From: Biomaibacter acetigenes
Lineage (GTDB): Bacteria > Bacillota > Thermosediminibacteria > Thermosediminibacterales > Tepidanaerobacteraceae
Assembly: GCF_003691585.1 (NCBI RefSeq)
Contig: NZ_CP033169.1
Location: forward strand, 992,001-1,056,000
DNA length: 64,000 nucleotides
Direction of reading: 5' to 3'
The notes under the pieces are model-generated. The model did not search any database. It saw only the letters and a program-made list of their open reading frames with translations, and was not told the DNA's origin. Shown here piece by piece: positions 45,115 through 52,951 of this stretch; within the stretch, counting starts at the first letter, position 1, and every line of letters starts with the position of its first letter. A program made the translations under genes and the position numbers.

Positions 45115-46311
45115 ATGATCAAATCACTACCGGTTAGATGGTATTTACTAAAAATTATCGTATCATTAATAAGCTTTTTACTTGCCCTGTCCTTCGAAGA
45201 CGCTTCCCGGCAAAGGTCAGTGATACTTATCGTCCTTTTTGCCCTTTTTATTATATGGGATTATGTAAGGCCTACCCTGAAAAACCGCTGGCCGTTGTTT
45301 CTCTTAGATGGTACTATAATTTTCCTTATGGAATATTACTCCAAATTTCTGGTGAACTATTTTTTCCACCTATTTTACCTGGGAATAATCCTGGAAGCCG
45401 GATTTGTTTTTGAACGATGGCAGGCAAATACGGTCAGCGCCATTATAGGAATCACTGCTTTATCAAAATTCATTTATGCTCTAATAGTCATGTGGAATGC
45501 CATGACCGTAGCGGAATTTTTGTTTAATTTTTTTGCCTTGGCCTTTATCATAACCTTATCTAACTATGCTGCGGTGCAAAGGGAAAGCCGGAAAGAAAAG
45601 GATGAGTTATATGGTGAGCTCCTGGAAGCTTATAGAAAGTTAAGAGACTATTCTGAAAAGGTAGAGGAAGCATCAGCCCTGAAGGAGCGCACCCGCATAG
45701 CCCGGGAGATCCACGATACCCTGGGTCACAGGATAGTATCCCTTATAATGCAGTTGGAAATGGTGCTAAGATTTATACGGAGCAAAGATATGGAGCATAA
45801 TCAAGACCATAGCCAAAACAGCGGCATAGATAATAATGTTGAAATCAAAATCCGGGAAATGGTAGACAGAACCCTACAGGAAGCCAGAGCTGCACTGGCA
45901 GACACCCGCAGCGCCATAAATGCTCTCAAAGGCAGAGAATCTAGCGGCATAGATGCTGTAATGGAACTTGCAAGAAATTTTGAAAAAAATACCAGCGTAA
46001 AAGTGGATATTAAAGCACAGGAAATAGGACTTTTACCGGAACAAAGTGTAGTTTTATATAGAGTTGTACAGGAAGCCATAACCAATGCGGTAAAGCATGG
46101 TAAGGCCACCATGGTCAAAGTAGATATAAAAGAGGAAGGCGATAAAGTCATATTCGATATATCCGATAACGGCACCGGTGGCGAGTATAAAGAGGGTTTT
46201 GGACTAGAGAACATGAAGCAAAGAGTAGAGGCCATCGGAGGAAAGCTTGAAGTGTCGGGTGGGGAGAAATTTACAATTCATGGGGGGTTTCCCGTAGGAA
46301 GGGTGGTATAG
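45115..46311 (+). CDS. NarL-type sensor histidine kinase
   Basis: A 398-residue kinase. The N-terminal 150 residues form about five or six transmembrane helices with little outside the membrane (LLKIIVSLISFLLALSF...), as in intramembrane-sensing kinases. The HisKA_3 box is RTRIAREIHDTLGHR with His200, and the ATPase domain has AITNAVKHGKA and SDNGTGGEYKEGFGLENM. Starts at ATG 45115. The stop codon TAG lies inside the terminal repeat of the palindromic element that separates it from its regulator. Likely detects an envelope or antibiotic signal and controls the ABC exporter downstream. Confidence 0.92.
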   Translation: MIKSLPVRWYLLKIIVSLISFLLALSFEDASRQRSVILIVLFALFIIWDYVRPTLKNRWPLFLLDGTIIFLMEYYSKFLVNYFFHLFYLGIILEAGFVFERWQANTVSAIIGITALSKFIYALIVMWNAMTVAEFLFNFFALAFIITLSNYAAVQRESRKEKDELYGELLEAYRKLRDYSEKVEEASALKERTRIAREIHDTLGHRIVSLIMQLEMVLRFIRSKDMEHNQDHSQNSGIDNNVEIKIREMVDRTLQEARAALADTRSAINALKGRESSGIDAVMELARNFEKNTSVKVDIKAQEIGLLPEQSVVLYRVVQEAITNAVKHGKATMVKVDIKEEGDKVIFDISDNGTGGEYKEGFGLENMKQRVEAIGGKLEVSGGEKFTIHGGFPVGRVV

Positions 46312-46545
46312 AAAATAAGTCCGCTACCGGAGATGGCCCGGCACCTCCGCTCACCCTGCCGCTCTAGAGTTTAGTCCTGCGCTTCGTGGAGGTTCGCCGG
46401 CAATTCGGCGTGTGCCTGGCTGCCGGTCGCAGGGCTCGTGCCCTGCCTTTCCTCCGCTTGTTCTAAACTTAAGAGCGGCAACGGCTTCGCTAAACGGTGC
46501 TTATGGTAATCTCCGGCAGGGACATGATTTTTATACCAGAATCAA
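46306..46545. repeat. palindromic MITE-like element, copy 2
   Basis: Between the kinase and regulator genes. Left end GGTATAGAAAATAAGTCCGC then TACCGGAGATGGCC; right end in reverse complement GGTATAAAAATCATGTCC then CTGCCGGAGATTACC. The inside matches the reverse complement of copy 1 (1263-1529): GCCGCTCTAGAGTTTAG with CTAAACTTAAGAGCGGC, the CGCCG/CGGCG hairpin and a GCAGGGC-TCGT-GCCCTGC hairpin. The last hairpin is AGCGGGC/GCCCGCT in copy 1, so several base pairs differ on both sides with pairing kept. Confidence 0.8.
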
Positions 46546-46572
46546 ATAAAATTTTACGGGAGGTGGTATTTC

Positions 46573-47217
46573 TTGCTTAAAATCGCCATCATTGATGACC
46601 AGGAGATTGTGCGCCAGGGCTTAAAAATGGTTTTATCCGGTGAAAAAGACATGGAGGTGGTAGGAGAAGGGGAGAGCGGATGGGATGCCCTACGTCTGTG
46701 TGAGGAACATTTTTTAGATGTTATTTTAATGGATATAAAGATGCCCGATATGGATGGGGTGGAGGCGACCAAACGCATAAAAAGCAGTTTTCCCGGCATT
46801 AAAATAATTATTCTCACGACTTTCGATGATGATGAATTTATATTTGAGGCTTTAAAATACGGAGCTTCCGGCTATTTGTTAAAAGATGCACCGCCAACAA
46901 AGATCATAGACGCCATACGGGAAACCCAAAAAGGTGGTGTCCATATACAGCCTAGGGTGGCTGCAAAGGTGGTGCAAAGGCTTAACACTTTCTTTCCTGA
47001 AAAACCTGAGTTTCCTCCCGAGGCCCAGGACTTGACCCGGAGGGAATTGGAAATAATACGCCTGATAGTGGAGGGAAAAAACAACCGGGAAATTGCCGAC
47101 AAACTTTTTATCACCGAAGGTACAGTAAAAAACCATCTGACCAAAATTTTAATAAAATTGAACCTGCGGGACCGCACGCAGCTGGCGGTATTTGCCCTGA
47201 AAAATAAGTTGGTGTGA
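46573..47217 (+). CDS. NarL/LuxR-family response regulator
   Basis: A 214-residue regulator. Receiver domain with IIDDQEIV and phospho-acceptor Asp54 in ILMDIKMPDMDG, Lys in GYLLKDAPP. LuxR-type helix-turn-helix at about 149-210 (LTRRELEIIRLIVEGKNN, FITEGTVKNHLTKILIKL). The start is TTG 46573 behind GGGAGGTGG. Partner of the kinase at 45115. The lipoprotein and ABC genes downstream are the likely targets. Confidence 0.94.
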   Translation: MLKIAIIDDQEIVRQGLKMVLSGEKDMEVVGEGESGWDALRLCEEHFLDVILMDIKMPDMDGVEATKRIKSSFPGIKIIILTTFDDDEFIFEALKYGASGYLLKDAPPTKIIDAIRETQKGGVHIQPRVAAKVVQRLNTFFPEKPEFPPEAQDLTRRELEIIRLIVEGKNNREIADKLFITEGTVKNHLTKILIKLNLRDRTQLAVFALKNKLV

Positions 47218-47340
47218 TTGGCCTTATAATATAATTTTTGCATATGACTTTTGTCATAGTGTAAGATGCAATGATATAACTTTTTGGGGATGGAGGGAAA
47301 GCCTTCTTTTTTTATAATAGTTTATGGTCAGTACATTTTA

Positions 47341-47547
47341 TTGCTACATTGGTTTCTCCACTCGCTCCAAGTTCGTACCGACAGCACCACGGCTATTTGA
47401 AGTGTGAGGCGAGAGGTTTGATGTGTGATTTAGTTTTATTCTCACTTCCAACATCTCATTTCACACTTCGCATTCTGCCGCCGGTTTTGTGCCGCTGGCC
47501 GGTTACCCTCGCTGCACTAGTCGCTCATAGGAGAAACCGTGCAGCAA
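47341..47547. repeat. second type of palindromic MITE-like element
   Basis: Terminal inverted repeats TTGCTACATTGGTTTCTCC (left) and, in reverse complement, TTGCTGCACGGTTTCTCC (right). The inside folds as one long imperfect hairpin, e.g. GAAGTGTGAGGCGAGAGG against GAAGTGTGAAATGAGATG (reverse complement of the other arm). Ends and inside differ from the copies at 1263 and 46306, so it is another family. It fills most of the 47218-47594 gap; no gene is seen there. Confidence 0.7.
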
Positions 47548-47594
47548 CTAAGTAGAGGCTGACAAGATACTTAGTATATGAAAAAAGGAGGCTA

Positions 47595-48595
47595 ATGAAA
47601 ATGAAAAGAGTACCGGTATTGTTGCTTGTGGTTGTTTTACTCACAGGTATACTGACTGGGTGCGGGAATCCTGTGGAAAGCTTCAACAAAGCTTCGGAAA
47701 AGACCGAAAGGGTCAACAGCGCAAAAGTAAAGTTCAGTAGCAATGTGAATATGGAATTTTATGAGGATAGTTTTACCGCCGAAGAAAAGAAAGAGTTGGG
47801 AAAATACAAAAAGGTAACTGTGCAGGGAGAATATTATTTTGATAAATCAAAAAAAGAAAACCTGAATAAAATAAACTTCAATCTTGCCGGTAAGGGCGTG
47901 GATCTGAAGATATACGGCAGAAAAGGCGAAACTTATATAGTAACTCCTCTATTGCCCAAAATCCTGGTGATAAAGAAGATGATCTTAAATCCTTCAAGAT
48001 GCCGGGAAATGTTAAGATGCCTTTTGGCTTTCTCGATGCATCGGGGACGAAAAACCCTGACGTCTTTATTTCGAAGGAAGCCGTAGGGAAGCTGAGTAAA
48101 TACTGGATAAATCTTTTAAAAAAGGGCAATATAGCGAGGCTGGGCAACATCATCCTGAGCACCCCCGACGGGGATGTAAAGGCCCGAAAGTTCAATATAA
48201 GCCTGAAAGAGGAACATCTAAAGCCTGCATTAAAAGAGTCTTTAGACATTTTACGGGAGGATATGATATCTAAAAATCCGAAAAATGCAAAAGACCTGGA
48301 AAAAGTTTTCGCCCAACTGGAGAAAATGATGGATTCGGCAAAAATCGAAAAGTTCCTTTATGAGGTTTATATCGATAGGGACGATTATATAGTGGAAGAT
48401 ACCGTAAATTTAAAAATATCCTTCCCTGAGGATAAGTCTTCAGGCCTTGTCAAAAGCTTTGAATTAGAGACCACATCCACCATGTGGGATATGGAAAAGC
48501 CGGTAACCATAGATTTTCCGGCAATAAATAAACAAAACAGCATGACTCTGGATGAGTTACAAAAACGGGGAGAATTTCCGGAAGGAGTATTTTGA
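47595..48595 (+). pseudogene. lipoprotein of unknown function, one frameshift
   Basis: A signal peptide with lipobox (LLTGILTGCGNP, Cys near residue 23) begins a secreted, charged protein. The first frame runs normally to YIVTPLLPK near 47960; the continuation NPGDKEDDLKSFKMPGNV is in another frame and reaches a stop at 48595. Adding one A to the AAAA run at 47958-47961 gives a single protein of about 333 residues. The overall pattern (repeated beta strands, NFNLAGKGVDLKIYG) is like LolA/LppX-type lipoproteins. It is the first gene of the ABC exporter operon (the next start overlaps its stop) and may be a substrate-binding or sensor partner. Same kind of lesion as in fhs and arsR. Confidence 0.7.
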
Positions 48596-48597
48596 GC

Positions 48598-49533
48598 ATG
48601 AACATCATAGAAGCCAGGAATATCAGAAAAGTTTTTAAAGATGTAGTGGCGGTAGACGGCATCAATATCTACGTAAAAAAAGGAGAGATCCTTGGGATCC
48701 TGGGGCCTAACGGAGCAGGGAAGACTACTGCTATATCCATGATAGCTACACTGCTTTTACCCGATGGAGGAGACATATTGCTTCAAGAAAGAAGCATTTT
48801 AAAAGAACCCAAACTCATGCGCAGAATTCTGGGGCTTGTCCCCCAGGACGTCGCCCTGTACCTGGACCTTTCCGGCAGAGAAAATCTGGAGTTTTTCGGC
48901 AGGGTCTACGGCCTTTCGGGCAAAGCCCTGGAAATGCGAATAAAAAAAGTCCTGGAAATAGTGGGTCTTAATGGCAAAAACAGAGAAATAGTGAAAAATT
49001 ATTCCGGCGGCATGAAGCGCAGACTAAACATAGGTGTAGCCTTGCTCCATGACCCGGAGATCCTCATCATGGATGAACCCACCGTAGGCATAGACCCTCA
49101 GTCTCGAAACCATATCCTGGAGACCGTCAAAGGATTGAACGAAGAAGGTAAGACCGTCATATATACCAGCCATTACATGGAAGAAGTGGATTATCTATGT
49201 GACAGGATATATATAATGGACTACGGCAAAATCATCGCCGAAGGGTCTCCGGATGAACTCAAAGCCATGATTTCCCGGGAAGATGTGCTGGAACTTAAGG
49301 CTACACTCTTTTCCCAGGAATTTATAGAAGATATAAGAAAGATTTCCGGAGTAAAGCATATTTTGCATGATGATTCAACTCTTACGCTGAATGTCGAAAA
49401 AGGCAAAAATATCTTGAGTGATGTTTTCAATGTGGCTCAAAAATATCATACAACACTGATAAGTGTCAATGTAAAGGTCCCCACCCTGGAAGATGTGTTC
49501 TTAAGCCTCACCGGCCGGGGCCTCAGGGATTGA
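48598..49533 (+). CDS. ABC-2 type transporter ATP-binding protein
   Basis: A 312-residue ATPase (counting from ATG 48598; TTG 48592 is an alternative). Walker A GPNGAGKTT (about residue 37), signature YSGGMKRRLNIGVALL (about 139), Walker B ILIMDEPTVGIDPQ and switch His in YTSHYMEEV. The C-terminal 80 residues are the regulatory domain usual in drug or antibiotic exporters of the DrrA/LnrL type. It is in an operon with two ABC-2 permeases. Confidence 0.95.
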   Translation: MNIIEARNIRKVFKDVVAVDGINIYVKKGEILGILGPNGAGKTTAISMIATLLLPDGGDILLQERSILKEPKLMRRILGLVPQDVALYLDLSGRENLEFFGRVYGLSGKALEMRIKKVLEIVGLNGKNREIVKNYSGGMKRRLNIGVALLHDPEILIMDEPTVGIDPQSRNHILETVKGLNEEGKTVIYTSHYMEEVDYLCDRIYIMDYGKIIAEGSPDELKAMISREDVLELKATLFSQEFIEDIRKISGVKHILHDDSTLTLNVEKGKNILSDVFNVAQKYHTTLISVNVKVPTLEDVFLSLTGRGLRD

Positions 49534-49546
49534 AGGGGGCGGTAAA

Positions 49547-50872
49547 ATGTTATTTCAACTGGTGCTAAAGGATTTTAAGCGCATGATAAGGGACTATAAA
49601 GGCCTTGCCATCATCATTTTGATGCCGGCGGTGCTCGTGGCGGTGCTGGGGTTTTCCATAGGAGGTATCTTCAGTGATGAAGAAAGTTTTACACCGGCTA
49701 ACATAGCGATAGTGGATAAAGATAACAGTGAACAGGGCTATGCTGAAGTAGAAAAGTTTTTCCACAGCCCGACCATATCTAAAAACATCTCTGCCGATGA
49801 TATACTAAAGCTCAATAAGGCCATAAAAGATTTGGACCTGAAGAAAATATTGTATCAGGATGTACTGGAAAGTGAAAAGGTAAAACAGGTGATAAGGTAT
49901 AAAATGATGCCTGAACCGGATGCCATGAAACTCTTAAAAGAGGGCAAATTATCGGCAGTTATAGTAATACCTGAAGATTTTACCTATAATATGCTTTTTA
50001 GCCTTTTTACACCCTTTAAAAACCATACCGACATAGAAATAATAAAAAACCCCAACAAGTTTTCATCCGGCATCGTGGAAAGCATCCTGAAAGCGTATTC
50101 GGATGCACTTTCTGCAGTGGTAATAGCCAAAGATTCATACCTGGAAGCCGCCATATGGACCGACGCCGGAGCAAAAAGCTATCGTAATCTCGAAAATATG
50201 GCGGAAAAATTGTATGGTCAGGGTATAAAAGATGTCAATATTAAATACATGGTGGAACCGGGAAAAAAGCCCATCTCGGGATTCCAGTATTACTCCGCCG
50301 GCATGGCCACCATGTTCATACTGTTTACTGCGGCCTTCGGAGGGCATTTTCTCATCGATGAAAAGAAGAAATACACCTATCACCGCATGTTACTGGCGGG
50401 GATTACCAGGAATCAGATGCTCGTAAGCCGCTTAATATCTACATCCATGATAACCGTAGTTCAGATTACTTTACTTATGCTGCTTTCAAGGGTCATGTTT
50501 CGGGCAAGCTGGGGGAATATAGCGGATTTTTTCGCATTTACCGTAGTGGTGGCTTTTGCCACAGGAGGACTAGCGGTAATGCTTTCAGCCATGAATCTTC
50601 GGGCAAACAGTGAAAAGTTCTCGGAAATAATGAATATGGGGGTATCTCAATTTCTGGCTTTTCTGGGAGGGAATATGTTTCCCCTTTTCGGCATACCTTT
50701 TTTAAACTCTTTAAGCAGATTTGTCCCCAACGGAGCAGCATTAAACGGGTACCTTAATCTGATGAAAGGATATTCTTTTTACGAGATCGGCAGCAATATA
50801 TTGACACTTATCATTTTGGGATTATTGTTTTCCACCCTTGGATTTTCCGTGGCTCGAGGAGATGCAGAATAA
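49547..50872 (+). CDS. ABC-2 type transporter permease
   Basis: A 441-residue membrane protein: one N-terminal transmembrane helix (LAIIILMPAVLVAVLGFSIG), a large extracytoplasmic domain (about 45-245), then five helices in the C-terminal half, with MLLAGITRNQMLVSRLIST typical of ABC2_membrane_3 proteins. It starts at ATG behind GGGGGCGG, and its stop directly abuts the next gene. The two permeases differ in sequence and probably form a heterodimer. Confidence 0.92.
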   Translation: MLFQLVLKDFKRMIRDYKGLAIIILMPAVLVAVLGFSIGGIFSDEESFTPANIAIVDKDNSEQGYAEVEKFFHSPTISKNISADDILKLNKAIKDLDLKKILYQDVLESEKVKQVIRYKMMPEPDAMKLLKEGKLSAVIVIPEDFTYNMLFSLFTPFKNHTDIEIIKNPNKFSSGIVESILKAYSDALSAVVIAKDSYLEAAIWTDAGAKSYRNLENMAEKLYGQGIKDVNIKYMVEPGKKPISGFQYYSAGMATMFILFTAAFGGHFLIDEKKKYTYHRMLLAGITRNQMLVSRLISTSMITVVQITLLMLLSRVMFRASWGNIADFFAFTVVVAFATGGLAVMLSAMNLRANSEKFSEIMNMGVSQFLAFLGGNMFPLFGIPFLNSLSRFVPNGAALNGYLNLMKGYSFYEIGSNILTLIILGLLFSTLGFSVARGDAE

Positions 50873-52057
50873 ATGATAGCCGTTATATTCGGTAGATGGA
50901 AAAGTTTAAAGAGAAACCCCATACAAATCATAGTAATGATAGCACTCCCGCTGATTTTTTCAGGATTTTTCAGTCTTGCCATGAGTGGCTTTACCCCTTC
51001 CATCGGCATACAGGTCATGGACATGGACAAAAGCACATATTCTATAGAACTTATAAATGAATTAAAGCAAAACCAGGTAAGTCCAGATAGAGCCGCATCC
51101 GAAAAAGAGCTCTTTCGAAAGGTATCCGAGGGAACAAGCGAGTTGGGTCTTATTATCCCCGAAGGCTTTATGAAGGATATAACGCAAGGCAAAACCCCTA
51201 CCTTAAACATCGTCAAAGTAAAAGATACTACCGGTGTCTTTGCCTTTCAAGGCATCCTGCGCACGTCCCTTCAGCGCATGATGTTTACCGACGTAATAGT
51301 CAGGGAAATAACTGCTTCCCTGGAAAAACTCGAAACCCCGGGCAATACGCTCCCGGTGGATTTTAAACAACGGGTATACGATATGGTCAATGAAAAATGG
51401 AAGGAAACATTGCCACTTTCGGTGGAGGGTCATTTTCTCACGACTAAAACAGAAGAATATAATCCCCTTTCTCACTCTACCATAGGTTTTATCCTGTTTT
51501 TCTCCATGATGAACATTACATTCATACTGGGAGAAATACTGGAGGAAAAGCAAAACGGTATATGGAACCGCCTCATGATATCACCGCTTTCTAGACTTCA
51601 AATCTTTTCCGGCAACATGGTCTTTGCCTTTATGGTGGGTTTTATACAGGTGAGCCTTCTTGTGGCCATTAGTGGAATTTTATTTAGGGTGGACTGGGGC
51701 AGCAATATTTTTGGGGTAATGCTCATCATGGCAATTTTTGTATGGTGCTCGGCATCCCTGGGGCTGTTTTTGACATCAATAGTAAAGACACATCAGCAGC
51801 TCCAGAGCATTGTACCCATCATCACCGTCAGCTCCAGCATGCTGGCCGGAGCCTTCTGGCCCCTGGAGATAGTAAGCTCTAAAGTTATACTAACTCTAGC
51901 CAATCTCATGCCCCAGAAGTGGGCTATTCAGGGGTTGGAAGATATGATTCTGCGCCATCAGGGCATAGAAGCCATTTATCTCCCCATGGCGGTGCTCTTT
52001 CTCATGAGCGTGGTGCTACTTTTTTCTGGAGTAAAACTTTCCGAAAGGAAAGCATAA
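50873..52057 (+). CDS. ABC-2 type transporter permease
   Basis: A 394-residue permease with the same layout: N-terminal helix (IIVMIALPLIFSGFFSLAM), extracytoplasmic domain to about 190, then five or six helices, including LNRLMISPLSRLQIF-like coupling sequence (seen as WNRLMISPLSRLQIF). The ATG at 50873 follows the previous stop without a gap. The set of kinase, regulator, lipoprotein, ATPase and two permeases resembles linearmycin-type (LnrJKLMN) resistance modules; the drug or lipid exported here is unknown. Confidence 0.92.
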   Translation: MIAVIFGRWKSLKRNPIQIIVMIALPLIFSGFFSLAMSGFTPSIGIQVMDMDKSTYSIELINELKQNQVSPDRAASEKELFRKVSEGTSELGLIIPEGFMKDITQGKTPTLNIVKVKDTTGVFAFQGILRTSLQRMMFTDVIVREITASLEKLETPGNTLPVDFKQRVYDMVNEKWKETLPLSVEGHFLTTKTEEYNPLSHSTIGFILFFSMMNITFILGEILEEKQNGIWNRLMISPLSRLQIFSGNMVFAFMVGFIQVSLLVAISGILFRVDWGSNIFGVMLIMAIFVWCSASLGLFLTSIVKTHQQLQSIVPIITVSSSMLAGAFWPLEIVSSKVILTLANLMPQKWAIQGLEDMILRHQGIEAIYLPMAVLFLMSVVLLFSGVKLSERKA

Positions 52058-52435
52058 GACATTCGATTCTGACAAAATTCGTCAAAAAAAGTCGGCAGGA
52101 AGTGTAACCTGCCGTATACGGGCCCTTGGCCCTATATTATATAATAAAGGGGGATTTTAGGAGGATTAGCCTTGCTGTTGGTAGTTCCTCCTGCTGGTTG
52201 CAATTGTTATTATAACCTTAAATTTTGGTGAAAATTTGGCCAAAATGTGAGGATTTTGTGAGGAGTGGGTAACATTGCCATACGTCTGCTCCATAGCTTA
52301 TTTAAACCATTTGTGCCATAAATATATTAATAAGGATTAAATAATTTGTTATAATAGAATCAAGCGAGAATCAAGCGAAAAAAGTTTGACACTGTAAAAA
52401 GCTGGCGAAGCCTTTTCTACTAAGGGAGGGGTTTG
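52058..52435. other. intergenic region with hairpins and probable arsR promoter
   Basis: No convincing gene. Contents: a hairpin CGGCAGG/CCTGCCG (52093-52114) and GGGCC/GGCCC (about 52120-52132) behind the permease gene, without a U-run; a GGAGGA/TCCTCC stem near 52160-52188; a TATAAT box at 52350-52355 with a weak TTAATA 17 bases upstream; and the tandem repeat at 52357. Confidence 0.5.
52357..52378 (+). repeat. tandem 11-bp direct repeat, possible operator
   Basis: GAATCAAGCGA occurs twice in direct succession, starting just after the TATAAT box at 52350. Its place over the expected transcription start of the arsR gene suggests a binding site, though ArsR operators are usually inverted repeats. 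Confidence 0.45.
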
Positions 52436-52812
52436 ATGGAGGAAAGATTGAACCAGGGCGAGGATTTTGCGATACTTTTTGCCTTGATGAGGATAAGGTG
52501 AAAAAGCTCTTGGGTACGGTGCCGGATATGACCGGTCTGGCAGAGCTTTTCAAGGTGCTGGCCGATGAGACCAGGGCCAGAATTGTTTATCTCTTGTCAA
52601 AAGAAGAGCTTTGCGTGTGCGATATAGCCACCATCCTGGGAACTACCGTCTCCAATGTATCCCATCACTTAAGAGTACTCCGGACTTCCCACCTGGTAAG
52701 GTTCCGGCGGGATGGAAAACAGGTTTACTATACCCTGGATGACGACCATGTGATTCACATCATAAGAGAGGGATTTGACCACGTAAATCACACGACCAGG
52801 ACCGATAGGTGA
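52436..52812 (+). pseudogene. ArsR/SmtB-family metal sensor, CadC-like, one frameshift
   Basis: From GTG 52498 there is a 104-residue ArsR protein with winged helix (GLAELFKVLADETRARIV; TIL...TVSNVSHHLRVLR) and the metal motif ELCVCD. In the same frame, upstream of that GTG, the bases encode CDTFCLDEDKVKKL, the N-terminal cysteine arm of CadC-type Cd/Pb/Zn sensors, but with no start codon. ATG 52436, with an AGGGAGGGG site, is one frame away; adding one T to the TTTT run at 52465-52468 would give MEERLNQGEDFCDTFC and a complete 125-residue CadC-like protein. So either the reading lacks one T or the gene now uses GTG 52498 and has lost two metal ligands. No metal pump gene is next to it. Confidence 0.75.
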
Positions 52813-52836
52813 CAACCCTTCCAGCTGTGATATAAT
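52809..52836 (+). promoter_or_regulatory. possible promoter of uvrC
   Basis: GTGACA, 16-base spacer, TATAAT (52831-52836). It overlaps the end of arsR. Downstream to 52951 lie short inverted segments (GGGGACG...CGTCCCC) with no gene. Confidence 0.4.
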
Positions 52837-52951
52837 GTTAGGGGACGCACCTCCTTTTCTAGGGCAGTCAGCTGGGGGAGGTGGATGAACGTCCCCAACT
52901 AGGCTGGGGTAGGCGGAGGAATGTCCCCAATAAAGTGGGAGGGATTTTTTT

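Noticed and set aside
52172-52231. A 19-codon ORF from TTG behind AGGAGG
   Set aside because: The ribosome site can pair with TCCTCC, no conservation is known, and the peptide shows no feature.
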